A DNA stretch of 64,000 bases from Pseudomonas cuatrocienegasensis (GCF_900110925.1 NZ_FOFP01000001.1:248001-312000), one strand, 5' to 3'. Positions 35,160 to 44,581 are shown, numbered from the stretch's first letter. Numbers and translations: made by a program. The notes: generated by a model not told the origin, from the sequence alone.

Positions 35160-36089
35160 GTGACCGATGCCGCCCCTGTCCATACCCGCCTGCGTACCTT
35201 GCGTGACTACATCCGCTGGGCTGTCAGCCGTTTTCAGCGCGAGGAGTTGTTCTTCGGTCACGGTACGGACAACGCCTGGGACGAGGCGCGGCAACTGGTC
35301 CTCGGTGCGTTGCACCTGCCTTACGAGATCGCTGACAGTTACCTCGACTGCCGCCTCGAAGATGACGAACACGCGCACCTGCAGGCTCTGCTGCAGCGGC
35401 GTATCGTCGAGCGTGTGCCGGCTGCCTACCTGATCGGTGAGGCCTGGTTCTGTGGGTTGCCGTTTATCGTCGATGAGCGTGTGCTGATTCCTCGATCCCC
35501 GATTGGCGAGCTAATCGAGCAGCGCTTTGCCCCCTGGCTGGCCAGCGAGCCGGCGCGGATTCTCGATCTGTGTACCGGTTCGGGCTGTATCGGCATTGCC
35601 TGCGCCTATGAATTTCTCGACGCCGAGGTGGTGCTGGGCGATCTGTCCTATGAGGCGCTGGAAATCGCCAACCGCAATATCGAGCGCCATGGCCTGGATG
35701 AGCGGGTCTACACCGTGCAAGGTGATGGATTCGCCGGTCTGCCGGGACAGCGCTTCGATCTGATCGTGTCGAACCCGCCTTATGTCGATGCCGAAGATTT
35801 CGCCGATATGCCGGCCGAGTACCAGCACGAGCCCGAACTGGGCCTGGCCTGCGGTGACGACGGGCTCGACCTGGTGCGGCGCATGCTCGCCGAGGCGGCG
35901 GATCACCTTACCGAGCGTGGCCTGCTGATCGTCGAGGTGGGCAATAGCCAGGTGCATGTCGAGGCGCTGTATCCCGAGGTCGAGTTCACCTGGCTGGAAT
36001 TCCAGCGCGGTGGCCACGGTGTGTTCATGCTGGCGGCGCAGCAGTGCCGCGAGCACCAGGCGCTGTTTCGCGCACGGGTTGCGGGCTAA
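35160..36089 (+). CDS. prmB: Ribosomal protein uL3 N5-glutamine methyltransferase PrmB
   Basis: A 309-residue SAM-dependent methyltransferase that modifies a glutamine of ribosomal protein uL3. An N-terminal helical domain is followed by the SAM motif [17 protein letters not shown] and the catalytic NPPY in [15 protein letters not shown]. The start is GTG ([14 protein letters not shown]) with GGAG seven bases upstream; longer frames lack support. It lies upstream of aroC, the classic gamma-proteobacterial prmB-aroC neighbourhood, here with two minus-strand genes between. Confidence 0.95.
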   Translation: MTDAAPVHTRLRTLRDYIRWAVSRFQREELFFGHGTDNAWDEARQLVLGALHLPYEIADSYLDCRLEDDEHAHLQALLQRRIVERVPAAYLIGEAWFCGLPFIVDERVLIPRSPIGELIEQRFAPWLASEPARILDLCTGSGCIGIACAYEFLDAEVVLGDLSYEALEIANRNIERHGLDERVYTVQGDGFAGLPGQRFDLIVSNPPYVDAEDFADMPAEYQHEPELGLACGDDGLDLVRRMLAEAADHLTERGLLIVEVGNSQVHVEALYPEVEFTWLEFQRGGHGVFMLAAQQCREHQALFRARVAG

Positions 36090-36094
36090 GCGCG

Positions 36095-36886
36095 TTAGCG
36101 CGTCGCGATCCAGATCAGCAGCGCCGCCTGGAATAGGCAGAAGGCCACCAGGCAGGCGATGGTGAAGCGCAGGCTGCTGTCTTCCTGCTTGAGTGCATTG
36201 ATCCGCTCGTCCTGCTTGCGCAGCTTCACCTCTTGTTCGCGCAGGTTCTGCTCGGCCTGTTCGAGCATGGCCGCCGCGTCCAGTAATTCGACGAACTGCA
36301 CCTTCTCGGTGTGCCAGTCCGGGTGCAGGCTGCTGACCCGTGGCGCGCTGTACTGGGCCTTGAGCTGCAGTGGGTCGAGGTACTCGACCACAAAGCCCTG
36401 GGCCTTGAGGCAATGGTCACGGCGCGCGCGGGCTTCGTCGTTGAGGGCGTCTTTGGCCGGTAGTGCACCGCCCTCGACCTGATAATGAGCGCAGTGCTGG
36501 CGCGCCCAAGCGACGCCCTGAGCCAGTAAGAAACGCCCCAGGCCACGGTTGGATGGCTCCACGGACAGGCCCTTGTCGGGGCCGAAACGCACTTCCTTGG
36601 CGCGGTGGTCGATCCACACTTCCAGCAGATTCTGTTCTTTGCGCAGGCGTTGGCCAGGTATCTGAATACTCAAGCGCAGCAGGCTCTGGCCTTTGGCATG
36701 CCGCTCGACACGGCCGAACTGGACGAAGCGCAGTGGGCGGGCGCCGGTGTGCCGGTCGACGGGCAGCGAGGCGAGGCGCAGCAGGCGAAAGTGCTCGGCC
36801 GGTAGCTCGGCCCAGGCGTGAGCCGGCGGCGTGTCGGTGGCGGGTTCCTGGTCAACAGGAGGGGCGGCGTCGTCGGTGTCGGTCAT
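36095..36886 (-). CDS. Hypothetical protein with coiled coil and C-terminal membrane anchor
   Basis: 263 residues. An acidic/proline N-terminus leads to a globular middle with LRLSIQIPGQRLRKEQNLLEVW and SVEPSNRGLGRFLLAQGV, the latter vaguely resembling a GNAT-like segment. A coiled coil follows at about 200-235 (EQAEQNLREQEVKLRKQDERI), then one C-terminal membrane helix (RFTIACLVAFCLFQAALLIWI). The arrangement suggests a tail-anchored inner-membrane protein facing the cytoplasm. It converges on prmB. The function is unknown. Confidence 0.82.
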   Translation of the reverse strand: MTDTDDAAPPVDQEPATDTPPAHAWAELPAEHFRLLRLASLPVDRHTGARPLRFVQFGRVERHAKGQSLLRLSIQIPGQRLRKEQNLLEVWIDHRAKEVRFGPDKGLSVEPSNRGLGRFLLAQGVAWARQHCAHYQVEGGALPAKDALNDEARARRDHCLKAQGFVVEYLDPLQLKAQYSAPRVSSLHPDWHTEKVQFVELLDAAAMLEQAEQNLREQEVKLRKQDERINALKQEDSSLRFTIACLVAFCLFQAALLIWIATR

Positions 36887-36924
36887 CAGCAGCGGTCCTG
36901 TGCGCGGGCCAGGCTTGGCTGGCT

Positions 36925-36973
36925 AGGGTCTGTTGCCATTTCGTTGCGGTCTGCAACGCGCGGGCAACCAGAC
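36925..36973. repeat. Inverted-repeat element (GTCTGTTGCC family)
   Basis: GTCTGTTGCC at 36928 pairs with GGCAACCAGAC at 36963 (one-base bulge), and GTTGC/GCAAC pair inside. AGGGTCTGTTGCC-TTTCGTTGCGG matches the copies at 9361 and 55945 (reverse). It lies between two minus-strand genes. Confidence 0.65.
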
Positions 36974-37010
36974 TCAGATTCTATCGGCTGGTCGGCGCAG
37001 GACTGGAGCC

Positions 37011-37964
37011 TTATCGGCGGTCTATCCCCTGGATAAAGGCCACCAGCCGTTGGCTCAGCGCCTGGGCCAACGGTAACCCAGGCTCATCGTAAGAGGCCAG
37101 TTGTGCCTTTAAATCCATGGGTACGATGCGCAGCACATGGTTCATGCCGTCGATCAGCGCCAGTTCGGCATCCGGCTTGGCGGCCTGCAGGGCCTGGGCG
37201 TCGGCCACGCCGACCTGAATGTCGTGGGTGCCCTGGACGATCAGGGCCGGCATGCGCAGGCGGGCAAAGGCGGCGCTGGGGTCCTGGCGAAACAGCGAGA
37301 TCAGGTACGGCTGCACGCTGGGGCGGAACAGCACCTGTAGCTCGTCGGGGACCTCGCTGACGGTTTGCCCAGCAAGCAGGGTGTCGAGTAGCTGTGTGCT
37401 CTGCGCCAGCAACTGCGGCGGCAGGCGGTACTGCAGTTGCTCGCGCAGCACCTGGTCAATGGGCCGCGAGCTGCCGGCCAGGGATACCACGGCATCGGCC
37501 TGGGCAGCGTCGGCGGCGAGGCTGGCGATCAGCGCACCTTCGCTATGGCCGAGCAAAATCAAGCGGTCGAAAGCCGGGTCGGCCTTGAGTTGACGGCCCC
37601 AGGCGGCTGCATCGGCGACGTACTGCTCGACGCTCAGGTCGCGTTCGTTGGGGGTGGCGGCGCGGCTGGCGGCCACCCCGCGTTTGTCGTAGCGCAGGCT
37701 GGCGATGCCCTCGCGAGCCAGAGCCATGGCCAGGCGTTTGAGGCTGTCGTTATGCCCGGCCGGGTTGTTGCCGTCGCGGTCGGTGGGGCCGGAGCCGGCG
37801 ATCAGCAGCACCACTGGCATCGGCTGCGTGGTGCGCGGTTGCAGCAGGGTGCCGCGCAGGGTGCCGCTTTCGCTCTCCAGGGTCTGCGGGCGCTGGTCGA
37901 AGGTGGTGCTGGCCTGGGCCAGGCCGGTGAGCAGGGAAAGGGTCAACAGTAAGGCTCGCAGCAT
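37011..37964 (-). CDS. Exported alpha/beta hydrolase
   Basis: 317 residues with a signal peptide (MLRALLLTLSLLTGLAQA). The alpha/beta-hydrolase fold shows VVLLIAGSGPTDRDGNNP (oxyanion region), RYDKRGVAAS, the nucleophile elbow GHSEGA, and the late histidine in DGMNHVLR. Probably a periplasmic esterase or peptidase-like hydrolase with unknown substrate. Divergent from aroC; an in-frame extension of 37 codons reaching toward aroC is rejected because the signal peptide begins at the internal ATG. Same place as PA1680 by memory. Confidence 0.87.
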   Translation of the reverse strand: MLRALLLTLSLLTGLAQASTTFDQRPQTLESESGTLRGTLLQPRTTQPMPVVLLIAGSGPTDRDGNNPAGHNDSLKRLAMALAREGIASLRYDKRGVAASRAATPNERDLSVEQYVADAAAWGRQLKADPAFDRLILLGHSEGALIASLAADAAQADAVVSLAGSSRPIDQVLREQLQYRLPPQLLAQSTQLLDTLLAGQTVSEVPDELQVLFRPSVQPYLISLFRQDPSAAFARLRMPALIVQGTHDIQVGVADAQALQAAKPDAELALIDGMNHVLRIVPMDLKAQLASYDEPGLPLAQALSQRLVAFIQGIDRR

Positions 37965-38125
37965 GGACGGGTACTGTGGCAAGGGAACCCCTTGGATGCT
38001 GATGGTGGATAAAGGTTCGTGGGTGAACTGCACGGGCGCGGCGGGTATACTCGCCGGCTCATCGAGTTGGCCCAAGCCTGCGTGGCTGGGCGGCCAGGAT
38101 ACGAATTTCGCGGAGCGTTGTGCCC

Positions 38126-39217
38126 ATGTCCGGCAATACCTACGGCAAGTTGTTTACCGTCACCACCGCTGGCGAGAGCCACGGCCCGGCGCTGGTCGCC
38201 ATCGTAGACGGCTGCCCGCCGGGCGTCGAACTCTCGCTGGCGGACATGCAGCGCGACCTGGACCGGCGCAAGCCTGGCACCAGCCGCCACACCACCCAGC
38301 GCCAGGAAGACGACGAGGTGGAAATCCTCGCCGGGGTGTTCGAGGGCAAGACCACCGGCTGTGCGATTGGCCTGCTGATCCGCAACACCGACCAGAAATC
38401 CAAGGACTACTCGGCGATCAAGGACCTGTTCCGCCCGGCCCACGCCGACTACAGCTACCACCACAAATACGGCATCCGCGATTACCGTGGCGGTGGCCGC
38501 AGCTCGGCGCGCGAAACCGCCATGCGTGTGGCGGCGGGCGCCATCGCCAAGAAGTACCTGGCCACCCAGGGCATCGTGGTGCGTGGCTATATGAGCCAGC
38601 TTGGGCCTATCGAGATTCCGTTCAAGACCTGGGATTCGGTGGAAGACAATGCCTTCTTCAGCCCCGACCCGGACAAGGTGCCGGAGCTGGAGGCCTATAT
38701 GGACCAGCTGCGTCGCGATCAGGACTCGGTCGGTGCGAAGATCACCGTGGTCGCCGAAGGCGTGATGCCGGGCCTCGGCGAGCCGATCTTCGACCGCCTG
38801 GACGCCGAGCTGGCCCATGCGCTGATGAGCATCAACGCGGTCAAGGGCGTGGAGATCGGCGCCGGTTTTGCCAGTGTCGCCCAGCGCGGCACCGAGCACC
38901 GTGACGAGCTGACTCCCGAGGGTTTCCTGTCGAACAATGCCGGCGGCATTCTTGGCGGTATTTCCAGCGGCCAGCCAATCGTCGCCCACCTGGCGCTCAA
39001 GCCAACGTCCAGCATCACCACGCCGGGGCGTTCCATCGATGTCGACGGCAACCCGGTGGACATCATCACCAAGGGCCGCCACGACCCTTGTGTGGGCATC
39101 CGCGCTACGCCGATTGCCGAGGCGATGATGGCCATCGTGCTGATGGACCACCTGCTGCGCCACCGTGCGCAGAATGCCGATGTGCGGGTGACCACGCCGG
39201 TATTGCCGCAGCTGTGA
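38126..39217 (+). CDS. aroC: Chorismate synthase AroC
   Basis: A 363-residue enzyme converting EPSP to chorismate with reduced FMN, the last step of the shikimate pathway. Signatures: [40 protein letters not shown], and [19 protein letters not shown] text with catalytic histidines. The ATG follows an in-frame GTG two codons upstream; MSGNTYGK is the universal N-terminus, so that start is chosen. An MFS gene follows after a repeat. Confidence 0.98.
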   Translation: MSGNTYGKLFTVTTAGESHGPALVAIVDGCPPGVELSLADMQRDLDRRKPGTSRHTTQRQEDDEVEILAGVFEGKTTGCAIGLLIRNTDQKSKDYSAIKDLFRPAHADYSYHHKYGIRDYRGGGRSSARETAMRVAAGAIAKKYLATQGIVVRGYMSQLGPIEIPFKTWDSVEDNAFFSPDPDKVPELEAYMDQLRRDQDSVGAKITVVAEGVMPGLGEPIFDRLDAELAHALMSINAVKGVEIGAGFASVAQRGTEHRDELTPEGFLSNNAGGILGGISSGQPIVAHLALKPTSSITTPGRSIDVDGNPVDIITKGRHDPCVGIRATPIAEAMMAIVLMDHLLRHRAQNADVRVTTPVLPQL

Positions 39218-39265
39218 TGGCGCCTGTGGCTGGGGTTGAGCCGCGCAATAGTCGGGTAAAAGGTT

Positions 39266-39296
39266 CCCGGGTATCGCTGCGCTCAACCCAGGCTAC
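39266..39296. repeat. 31-nt repeat identical to one arm of the 32.1-kb element
   Basis: Reads CCCGGGTATCGCTGCGCTCA then ACCCAGGCTAC, identical to 32234-32264. A degenerate inverted partner (GGCTGGGGTTGAGCCGCGC) lies just upstream at about 39230-39248, so this may be a decayed short element. It lies between aroC and the MFS gene. Confidence 0.75.
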
Positions 39297-39323
39297 CGGT
39301 GTTGCGCAGGCTGCAGGTTCGCT

Positions 39324-40475
39324 ATGAGCGCGGTGCTGCCTTATTGGCGCCTGTCCGGGTTTTACTTCTTCTATTTCTCCCTGCTCGGCGCCACGGCGCC
39401 GTTTCTGGCGTTGTATTTCGACCACCTGGGGTTTTCACCGGCGCGCATTGGCGAACTGGTGGCCATTCCCATGCTGATGCGCTGCGTGGCGCCCAACCTG
39501 TGGGGTTGGCTGGGCGATTACAGCGGGCAGCGCCTGCTGATCGTGCGCCTTGGCGCGCTCTGCACCCTGGCCTGTTTTGCCGGCATCTTCATCAGCCACA
39601 GCTATGCCTGGCTGGCGCTGATCATGGCGGCCCACGCGTTCTTCTGGCATGCGGTGCTGCCGCAGTTCGAGGTCATCACCCTGGCGCATTTGCGCGAGCA
39701 GGCGGCGCGTTACAGCCAGATCCGCCTATGGGGTTCGATTGGTTTTATCGTTGCCGTGGTCGGGTTGGGTGAATTGTTCGACCGCCTCAGCCTGGATGCC
39801 TACCCCTGGGCACTGGTATTGATCATGGCCGGTATCGTCATTGCCAGCGCCTGGGTGCCCAACGCACAGCCGCAGTTTCGCCCGAGCAGCGCGGGCGAGG
39901 GCGGCTTTCTGCGTCAGCTTGGTCGGCCGGGCATTCTGGCGTTCTATGCCAGTGTCGGCCTGATGCAATTGAGCAATGGCCCGTACTACACCTTCCTCAG
40001 CCTGCACCTGGAATCGCTGGGTTACTCGCGCGGGTTGATCGGCCAGCTCTGGGCCCTGGGCGTGCTCGCCGAGATTGTGCTGTTTATGCTGATGGCGCGG
40101 ATACTGTCGCGCTACTCGCTGCGTAGGGTGTTGCTGGCCAGCTTCCTGATTACCGCGTTGCGCTGGCTATTGTTGGGCAACCTGGCCGACCATCTGCCGG
40201 TGCTGTTGCTCGCCCAGGTGATGCATGCGGCGACCTTTGGCGCCTTCCACGCGGCGGCCATTCATTTCGTCCAGCGCAGTTTTGGCGACCGCCAGCAAGG
40301 CCAGGGCCAGGCGCTGTACGCGGCCCTGGCCGGCGTCGGTGGCGCCCTGGGGGCGCTCTATTCGGGCTACAGTTGGAGCAGTCTGGGGCCGGCCTGGACC
40401 TTTGCGATTGCCAGCCTGGTGGCCCTGGCCGCTGCGGCGATCACCTTTAGCCGAGTGCCGGAGGAGCGACCGTGA
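39324..40475 (+). CDS. MFS transporter (HcaT / MFS_1-like)
   Basis: 383 residues with about twelve hydrophobic segments. It has YWRLSGFYFFYFSLLGATAPF in TM1, PNLWGWLGDYSGQRLLIVRLG as the loop motif, and AIHFVQRSFGDRQQGQGQALYA late in the protein. This pattern is that of HcaT (3-phenylpropionate transporter) and related nucleoside-permease-like carriers. The substrate is unproven. Downstream of aroC in the same orientation; corresponds to PA1682 by memory. Confidence 0.9.
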   Translation: MSAVLPYWRLSGFYFFYFSLLGATAPFLALYFDHLGFSPARIGELVAIPMLMRCVAPNLWGWLGDYSGQRLLIVRLGALCTLACFAGIFISHSYAWLALIMAAHAFFWHAVLPQFEVITLAHLREQAARYSQIRLWGSIGFIVAVVGLGELFDRLSLDAYPWALVLIMAGIVIASAWVPNAQPQFRPSSAGEGGFLRQLGRPGILAFYASVGLMQLSNGPYYTFLSLHLESLGYSRGLIGQLWALGVLAEIVLFMLMARILSRYSLRRVLLASFLITALRWLLLGNLADHLPVLLLAQVMHAATFGAFHAAAIHFVQRSFGDRQQGQGQALYAALAGVGGALGALYSGYSWSSLGPAWTFAIASLVALAAAAITFSRVPEERP

Positions 40476-40548
40476 GCGGTCTGCACCACACTATCTTCTT
40501 ATCGAAACGGAGTGCCTGGGCGCTCCGATCAACCAGCGAGTCCTGACC

Positions 40549-41058
40549 ATGAGCAGTTTGAGCGTCTATCACCTGAGCACGGCCGACCTGCCGAACAAGC
40601 TCCTCACCCATACCGAGGACATCACTCGGACCCTGGCCGAGCAGGGCGTGACCTTTGCCAGCGATGCCCCGCGCATTGACCTGCGCCCCGGTGCGACAGA
40701 GGCAGAGGTACGGGCGTTGCCGGACAGCCCGCTGCAGGCGAGCGACCTGCTGCTCAGCGTCGCCGAAACCAGCCCCGAGCGCGACGAATGGCGCGCGCAC
40801 TGGCGCCAGGTGCGGGTGAGCGGCGCCGCCGAGCAGTTCGTCCTGCTGGGTGGGCGTGCCTTGGTCTACCTGCAAGTCGGTGAGTATGTGCATGGGCTGC
40901 TGTGCGAGAAGGGCGATCACCTCCATGTGCCTGCCGGTACGCCTTACTGGCTGGATATCGGCGAGCACCCGCGCTGCCTGCTGCTGCACCGTGCGTCGCA
41001 GCCGGCCGTGCCGGGCGATAACGCCTTGGTGGCGCGCTTTCCCGAGCTGGACGACTGA
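40549..41058 (+). CDS. Acireductone-dioxygenase-like cupin lacking the metal ligands
   Basis: 169 residues. The second half follows the ARD (MtnD) fold: FVLLGGRALVYLQVG, LLCEKGDHLHVPAGTPYWLDIGEHP. However, the HxHxxE metal motif of ARD is replaced by residues RVSGAAE, and the histidine of PAGTxHWFD is tyrosine. All four ligands of the Fe/Ni site thus seem lost. No other methionine-salvage gene is in view. Probably a catalytically dead or repurposed paralogue; the fold assignment is good and the function unknown. Confidence 0.75.
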   Translation: MSSLSVYHLSTADLPNKLLTHTEDITRTLAEQGVTFASDAPRIDLRPGATEAEVRALPDSPLQASDLLLSVAETSPERDEWRAHWRQVRVSGAAEQFVLLGGRALVYLQVGEYVHGLLCEKGDHLHVPAGTPYWLDIGEHPRCLLLHRASQPAVPGDNALVARFPELDD

Positions 41059-41091
41059 GATAGCGGGAACCCTGTAGCTCGCACAGGTTCT

Positions 41092-41112
41092 CCTAAAGAC
41101 ACTGTCTTTAGG
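41092..41112 (+). promoter_or_regulatory. Hairpin overlapping the ribosome-binding site of the 64-residue gene
   Basis: Perfect arms CCTAAAGAC and GTCTTTAGG enclose a 3-nt loop. The AGGA Shine-Dalgarno (41110-41113) of the next gene begins inside the right arm, seven bases before its ATG. The stem could limit translation, or it may be an operator. Confidence 0.5.
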
Positions 41113-41120
41113 AAACTGCC

Positions 41121-41315
41121 ATGGACCCGCTCTACCTGCTGCTCGGCGCATTGCTCCTGCTGGTCCACCTGTGGGCCGCCGCGCAGGTGCTGCGCAGTGG
41201 CGTCAGCCGCGGCATGAAGCTGTTGTGGCTGAGCTTGTTATTGCTGTTCCCCCTGCTGGGTGCGTTCAACTGGTGGATCATGGGGCCGCGGGCGGTCGGC
41301 GTGCCGCCGCGTTGA
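41121..41315 (+). CDS. PLD-nuclease N-terminal-like small membrane protein
   Basis: 64 residues: MDPLYLLLGALLLLVHLWAA, then SRGMKLLWLSLLLLFPLLGAFNWWIMGPR. Two membrane helices and the LLFPLLG..WWI pattern match the PLDc_N family, short integral membrane proteins related to the N-terminus of cardiolipin synthases. It probably associates with the inner membrane. The role is unknown. The SD lies partly inside a stable hairpin. Confidence 0.8.
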   Translation: MDPLYLLLGALLLLVHLWAAAQVLRSGVSRGMKLLWLSLLLLFPLLGAFNWWIMGPRAVGVPPR

Positions 41316-41343
41316 TAGCAGCGGCGTTAACCATGGCTGCGGC

Positions 41344-41364
41344 GGTGCGCACGGCGCACCCTAC
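41344..41364. repeat. Palindromic repeat GGTGCGCACGGCGCACCCTAC
   Basis: The 21-nt repeat has GGTGCGC and GCGCACC arms and recurs, inverted and identical, at 60794-60814. It is a familiar dispersed intergenic repeat of pseudomonads, here between the PLDc_N-like and phosphatase genes. Confidence 0.65.
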
Positions 41365-41434
41365 GGTTAGGTAGTGGGATATCGCATGAATAATGGCTAT
41401 GGTGATGGCTCTTTGACTGGGTTCAGGAGTCGTC

Positions 41435-42010
41435 ATGGCGTCGTTCGTTGCTTCAGTATCGGCTCTCTGCCTGATGGTTGGCCTGCTATCGAGCGGGCTG
41501 GCCCAGGCGGATGAACAACAGGCCTGGGCAGCGCTGCGCGAGGGCCGCGCGCTGCTGCTGTTGCGTCATGCCACTGCACCGGGTGTCGGCGACCCCGCCG
41601 GTTTCACCCTAGGCGATTGCAGCACCCAGCGTAACCTCAACGAACAGGGCCGCGCTGAAGGCCGGCGCTGGGGCGAGCGCTTGCGCGGCCTGGGCATCGA
41701 ACGCCCGCAGTTGCTCAGCAGCCGCTGGTGCCGCGCCCGCGACACGGCCCAGGCCATGGACCTTGGCCCGGTCGAGCCACTGCCGCCGCTGGATTCGTTT
41801 TTTGAAAACCGCACCACGGCCAACCAGCAGATCGAAGCGCTGCTGGCGCAGATCAACGCCCTGCCGGCCGGGGTTGCGCGGGTGCTGGTCTCCCATCAGG
41901 TCAATATCACCGCCCTGACCGGCATTTATCCGGCCTCCGGCGAGGGCCTGATTCTCGCCTTACCGCTGACTCGGCCGGCTAAGGTGTTGGCGCGCATTGA
42001 TCCGCCTTGA
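41435..42010 (+). CDS. Exported histidine-phosphatase family protein
   Basis: 191 residues with a signal peptide (about 1-25, ending GLAQA). The phosphohistidine motif LLLLRHATAPG, RNLNEQGRAEGRRWG, SSRWCRARDTA and the second histidine in VLVSHQVNITALTG define the phosphoglycerate-mutase-like histidine phosphatase superfamily (SixA/AlgP-like branch). Probably a periplasmic phosphatase; the substrate is unknown. It converges on glgP with ten bases between. Confidence 0.9.
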   Translation: MASFVASVSALCLMVGLLSSGLAQADEQQAWAALREGRALLLLRHATAPGVGDPAGFTLGDCSTQRNLNEQGRAEGRRWGERLRGLGIERPQLLSSRWCRARDTAQAMDLGPVEPLPPLDSFFENRTTANQQIEALLAQINALPAGVARVLVSHQVNITALTGIYPASGEGLILALPLTRPAKVLARIDPP

Positions 42011-42019
42011 GCCTTGCTG

Positions 42020-44476
42020 TCAGTCCATCACCTGCCAGATCTCGCGGGCGTATTCGCTGATGGTGCGGTCCGAGGAGAACCAGCCGGCGCGCGCGGTGTT
42101 GAGCACCGCCGAGCGCCACCACTGGTCCGGCGTTTGCCAGTAGTCGCTAACCCGCTGCTGGGCCGCCCAGTAGGCCTCGAAATCGGCGCAGACAAAGAAG
42201 TTGTCATAAGCGATCAGGTTGTCCACCAGGGCGGTGTAGCGGCTCGGCTCGTCGGGTGAGAACACGCCATTGCGGATCGCCTGCAGCACTTCGTGCAGAC
42301 GCGCTGAGTCGGCCACGCTCTGCTGCGCGCTGAAGGCATCGGCACGTTTGCGCGCCTGCACCTGGGCGGCGGTCATACCGAAGATAAACATGTGCTCCTG
42401 GCCGATACGTTCGGCCATCTCCACGTTGGCGCCATCCAGGGTGCCGATGGTCAGCGCGCCATTGAGGGCGAACTTCATATTGCTGGTGCCCGAGGCTTCC
42501 AACCCGGCAGTGGAAATCTGCTCGGAGAGGTCCGCCGCCGGGATGATCGCCTCGGCCAGGCTGACGTTGTAGTTGGGCAAAAACACCAGCTTGAGCTGGC
42601 CGCGCAGGGTCGGGTCGGCGTTGATGGTGCGGGCGATGTCGTTGGCCAGCTTGATGATCAGCTTGGCCTGGTGGTAGCTGGCGGCGGCCTTGCCGGCGAA
42701 GATCTTCACCCGTGGCACCCAGGTGGTCGCCGGCTCGGCGCGCATGGCCTGGTACAGCGCCACGGTGTGCAGCAGGTTGAGCAACTGGCGTTTGTACTCG
42801 TGGATACGTTTGATGTGCACGTCGAACAGCGCATCTGGATTGATGCTGATGGCCAGGCGTTCTTCGACTAGCTGTGCCAGTTCGAGCTTCTTCTGCCGGC
42901 GCTGGGCGGCAAAACGCTTGCGAAAGCTGGCCTTGTTGGCAAAGGCTTCTATTGCCGACAGGTACTGCTGCGGGTCGTCGAGCAGTTGCGGGCCGGCCGC
43001 CTCGACCAGCAGCGCGGTGAGCGCCGGGTTGGTCTGATACAGCCAGCGGCGGAAGGTGATGCCGTTGGTCTTGTTGTTGATGCGTTCCGGGTAGAGCGCA
43101 TGCAACTGGCTGAACACGGTGCTGCGCATCAGCTCGGTGTGCAGCCCGGACACGCCATTGACGCTGTGCGAACCGAGGAAGGCCAGGTTGCCCATGCGTA
43201 CGCGGCGGCCGTTGTCTTCCTCGATCAGCGAGACCGCGCGCAGCAGGTCGAAGTCATGCAGGTCGCGGGCGCGCAGGGCGTCGATATGGTAGGCGTTGAT
43301 CAGGTAAATGATCTGCATGTGCCGCGGCAGCAGCCGCTCCATCAGGCCCACCGGCCAGGTTTCCAGGGCCTCGGGCAGCAGCGTGTGATTGGTGTAGGCG
43401 AGGGTCGCCACGGTGGTGGTCCAGGCGCGCTCCCAGGGCAGATCGTGAACGTCCACCAGCAGGCGCATCAGCTCGGCCACGGCAATCGCCGGGTGGGTGT
43501 CGTTGAGCTGGATGGCAGCGTACTGGGGCAGCGACTCCACTTCGCCATGCTGCTTGAGGTGGCGGCGCAGCAGGTCCTGTAGCGAGGCGCTGACGAAGAA
43601 ATATTCCTGACGCAGGCGCAGTTCCTGGCCCGCTTCGGTGCTGTCGGCCGGGTAAAGCACCCGGGAGATGCTCTCGGCGCGTGCCTCTTCGGCCACTGCG
43701 CCAATATGGTCGCCAGCGTTGAAGCGCTCCAGATGAAAGTCGCTTTCCGCCCGCGCGCGCCACAGGCGCAGGGTGTTCACCGCTTTGCCACGCCAGCCGG
43801 CGATGGGCGTGTCATAGGCGTTGGCGCGGATGCCTTCGGCCCAGTGCCAGAATTGGCGTACTTCGCCATCGCTGTTAGTGGCGCTCGACACACTGCCGCC
43901 AAAGCCGATCAGGTAGCTGGTTTCCGGGCGCTCGAACTCCCAGGGGTTGCCGAAGTCCAGCCAGGTTTCGGTCTGCTCCATTTGCCGCCCATCGACGATG
44001 GTCTGGCGAAACAAACCGTGTTCATAGCGGATGCCGTAGCCGTGGGCCGCGAGGCCGAGGGTGGCCATGCTCTCCATAAAGCATGCCGCCAAGCGACCCA
44101 GGCCACCATTGCCCAGGGCCGCGTCGGCTTCCAGGGTGCGGATGCGTTCCAGGTCGACATCCAGGTCGTGCAGGGCGCTGCGGGCGATGTCCAGCAGGCC
44201 CAGGTTGCTCAGGCTGTCGAGCAGCAGGCGGCCGATAAGAAACTCCAGGGACAGGTAGTACACGCGTTTGCGCTGCTGGGCGTAGGTCGCCCGGGTGTGG
44301 GCCATCCAGCGGTCCACCAGGTGGTCGCGGGTAGCCAGGGCGATGGCCTCGAACCAGTCGTGGTCGACCGCATGTTCCGGGTCTTTACCCACCGAGTAGG
44401 TCAGTTTGGCCAGGACCTTGTCGCGAAAGGCGGCGACCTCGGCGGCGTCTGGTGGCGTGGCAGGCGCATCGCTCAT
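42020..44476 (-). CDS. glgP: Glycogen/maltodextrin phosphorylase
   Basis: The 818-residue PLP-dependent phosphorylase releases glucose-1-phosphate from alpha-1,4-glucans. Signatures: LGNGGLGRLAACFMESMATL near residue 100, GIRYEHGLFRQ, and the PLP-lysine motif EASGTSNMKFALNGAL near residue 650. The length is typical (about 815). The usual glg genes are not adjacent, so it appears as an isolated gene in this window. Confidence 0.97.
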   Translation of the reverse strand: MSDAPATPPDAAEVAAFRDKVLAKLTYSVGKDPEHAVDHDWFEAIALATRDHLVDRWMAHTRATYAQQRKRVYYLSLEFLIGRLLLDSLSNLGLLDIARSALHDLDVDLERIRTLEADAALGNGGLGRLAACFMESMATLGLAAHGYGIRYEHGLFRQTIVDGRQMEQTETWLDFGNPWEFERPETSYLIGFGGSVSSATNSDGEVRQFWHWAEGIRANAYDTPIAGWRGKAVNTLRLWRARAESDFHLERFNAGDHIGAVAEEARAESISRVLYPADSTEAGQELRLRQEYFFVSASLQDLLRRHLKQHGEVESLPQYAAIQLNDTHPAIAVAELMRLLVDVHDLPWERAWTTTVATLAYTNHTLLPEALETWPVGLMERLLPRHMQIIYLINAYHIDALRARDLHDFDLLRAVSLIEEDNGRRVRMGNLAFLGSHSVNGVSGLHTELMRSTVFSQLHALYPERINNKTNGITFRRWLYQTNPALTALLVEAAGPQLLDDPQQYLSAIEAFANKASFRKRFAAQRRQKKLELAQLVEERLAISINPDALFDVHIKRIHEYKRQLLNLLHTVALYQAMRAEPATTWVPRVKIFAGKAAASYHQAKLIIKLANDIARTINADPTLRGQLKLVFLPNYNVSLAEAIIPAADLSEQISTAGLEASGTSNMKFALNGALTIGTLDGANVEMAERIGQEHMFIFGMTAAQVQARKRADAFSAQQSVADSARLHEVLQAIRNGVFSPDEPSRYTALVDNLIAYDNFFVCADFEAYWAAQQRVSDYWQTPDQWWRSAVLNTARAGWFSSDRTISEYAREIWQVMD

Positions 44477-44581
44477 GGTGGGCTCCTCGAAGTGGGCAAA
44501 CAGTCAGGTGGCCGCGGACGACCTCAAGGCCTATGACCGTGGCGGAGCGGCGCGGGTTCGACCTTTCGCCCAGGCTATCTA

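Noticed and set aside
37943..39286. 447-codon open frame antisense to aroC
   Set aside because: Shadow of the chorismate synthase gene, whose motifs are unambiguous.
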